A stretch of 6,190 nt of DNA. Source: Chloroflexota bacterium (lineage in GTDB: Bacteria > Chloroflexota > Dehalococcoidia > Lucifugimonadales > Lucifugimonadaceae). The stretch covers positions 1 to 6,190 of the forward strand of contig JAURLM010000159.1 in NCBI GenBank assembly GCA_030831265.1, given 5' to 3'. The stretch's first letter is position 1. Each line of letters starts with the position of its first letter. The translations under genes and the position numbers were made by a program. This document shows, piece by piece, positions 4,954-6,190 of this stretch. The notes under the pieces were generated by a model. The model did no database searches. It saw nothing but the letters and a program-made list of their open reading frames with translations, and was not told the DNA's origin.

Positions 4954-6190
4954 TTCCTACCGATCGCCTTAACGGGGTTGCGGGGTTACGGCGCATGAAG
5001 TAGATACCGCCGCCGAGCATGATTCCTGCGAGAAGTATTGGCAGGATCATCGTCCACGGGGGAGTGCTGTTATTTCCACCACCGTCGCCGTTACCTGATC
5101 CACCATCGTTCGGGATAGCCAGGGGGTCACCCACAGACATCTCAATCCTGGCTCGTGCAGGTTCCGACTGAATCTCGCCGGAGTCCACTGCCGCGTTGAA
5201 CTGCTCTGCGGTTATGCGGTATGCCACTGCCGGGTTATGTCCGCCCGCAGCGGCGATAACCGTGACTGCTGCCTGATCACCGTTAGCGGCCGGAACTGCA
5301 AGCTCAACAGGCTCATTCGTTCCTGCACTCGTCCAGTACGCATAGCTTTCGACACCACTGTCGCCGGGCACTTCAACCTGTACCAGCAACTCAGCGTCAA
5401 CACCGGCAGTGTCAATCGCCACGTAGGAGCCGTCAAAACCGACAGCAGATGATCGCGGGATGATCGCCTGGGACTGCTTCTTGGACACGGTTGCTGCCGG
5501 GTGAGCCGATCCACCGATGTCGCCGTCAAAAGCCTGGTTGAACTGCTTGTCACCATCAATGTCATCAAAGAAACCGTGCTTTACGAAGATGTCATCAACC
5601 TGGGCCTGGGTAGCGTCTATCACGCCGTCGCCATTCAAGTCTTTGCCTACGAAAGCGTCTGAAAGTGCCGCGTACAGTTCCTTGATCGTGGTGATACTTG
5701 TTGCACCTTCGCCCCAGTTGGATGTAACCACCTGCATGAGATCAGCAAGCTCTACGTCAATTGCATCGTCATCGACACCCGCAGGTCGGCCTGCCGTTGC
5801 TGTCACTGCATCGAACTGTACGCCATCTGGAGCCGCAACATAGAACACGCCGGTCTGACCCGGTCCCAGCGACTGCGGTTTTACCGACGTGACCTGCGTG
5901 AACGTGACATTCCCTGCACCATCCGTAAGCGTGACGGTAACTTCCGGGTCATGGACAACCTTCGACCCACTGTTCCTGACCCTGCCAATGGCAAAGTCAC
6001 CGGTGTCAGTGTTGAGCGTAGAGACCGCCTCGACATCCAGCTGTGCAACCGGTTGTGCGTAGTCTCCTGAGCCGTCTTCGAAGTCGAGCAGTAGACCCGC
6101 CAGTGTGAACTCTTCCCACCAACCCACGGCTTCCGAAGGCTTGCGGTCAACTTCAATGTCATATTCAGCGCCAATCTTGTAGCGCTGAGG
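4919..6190 (-). CDS. Cell-surface protein with dockerin-like Ca-binding motif and C-terminal anchor (5' end outside window)
   Basis: The frame runs without a stop from the window edge to TAG at 4919-4921, giving 423 visible residues. GTG 6127 is not a true start, since 21 in-frame codons precede it without a stop. Using visible-fragment numbering, an FxLYD-like beta domain spans about 48-120 (FAIGRVRNSGSKVV, then SLGPGQTGVFYV). A dockerin-like or EF-hand pair follows at 184-227, with first loop DLNGDGVID and second loop DIDGDKQFNQAFDGD. A beta-rich domain covers about 245-350. A Gly/Asn/Asp linker (about 361-375) leads to a hydrophobic anchor (about 380-399) and a short basic tail. No LPXTG motif is seen, so it is probably anchored by its own membrane helix, with the bulk outside the cell. 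The signal peptide must lie upstream. It may be a substrate of the adjacent signal peptidase, which is inference from position. Its binding partner is unknown. Confidence 0.82.
   Translation of the reverse strand, partial: PQRYKIGAEYDIEVDRKPSEAVGWWEEFTLAGLLLDFEDGSGDYAQPVAQLDVEAVSTLNTDTGDFAIGRVRNSGSKVVHDPEVTVTLTDGAGNVTFTQVTSVKPQSLGPGQTGVFYVAAPDGVQFDAVTATAGRPAGVDDDAIDVELADLMQVVTSNWGEGATSITTIKELYAALSDAFVGKDLNGDGVIDATQAQVDDIFVKHGFFDDIDGDKQFNQAFDGDIGGSAHPAATVSKKQSQAIIPRSSAVGFDGSYVAIDTAGVDAELLVQVEVPGDSGVESYAYWTSAGTNEPVELAVPAANGDQAAVTVIAAAGGHNPAVAYRITAEQFNAAVDSGEIQSEPARARIEMSVGDPLAIPNDGGSGNGDGGGNNSTPPWTMILPILLAGIMLGGGIYFMRRNPATPLRRSVGISTGSGGRQRE

Noticed and set aside
6125..6127. GTG as the start of the minus-strand surface protein
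   Set aside because: The frame continues open for 21 codons to the window edge, and no signal peptide or ribosome binding site supports a start here.

Overview
The window (about 55% GC by eye) looks like a chromosomal segment of an environmental bacterium. The gene content fits a Chloroflexota-type genome: tandem KdpE/OmpR-like response regulators, a YvcK protein, a SipW-like signal peptidase and a tail-anchored surface protein with dockerin-like repeats. This placement is inferred from gene style only; no rRNA or other phylogenetic marker is present.

Left part (1-3008, + strand) is a two-component signalling cluster. It opens with the C-terminal ATPase part of a sensor histidine kinase cut by the window edge. 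Next come a response regulator frame broken by one in-frame TAA, a second intact paralogous response regulator, and a small protein that reads as a degenerate, DNA-binding-free receiver domain. Each response regulator is preceded by a small ORF whose stop overlaps the regulator's start (ATGA and GTGA junctions). The 18-codon ORF before the intact regulator has a strong Shine-Dalgarno sequence, so translational coupling is plausible there.

Middle part (3009-4953, + strand): a 222-bp leader containing two hairpins leads into yvcK, whose family (CofD-like, UDP-sugar binding) controls envelope synthesis and carbon use. yvcK overlaps by 20 bp the start of a membrane-bound SipW/ER-type signal peptidase I, so the two are probably one transcription unit.

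Right part (4919-6190, - strand): the 3' portion of a large extracellular protein. It has an FxLYD-like beta domain, a dockerin-like double Ca-binding motif, a second beta-rich region, a Gly/Asn linker and a C-terminal membrane anchor. It converges on the signal peptidase gene with a 35-bp tail-to-tail coding overlap. Its frame stays open to the window edge, so its true start lies outside.

Most worth checking are the single stop codon in the first response regulator, the coupled leader ORF of the second, and the pseudo-receiver beside them. Together they suggest a signalling module being rewired. I see no tRNA, rRNA, CRISPR array, insertion sequence or convincing intrinsic terminator.
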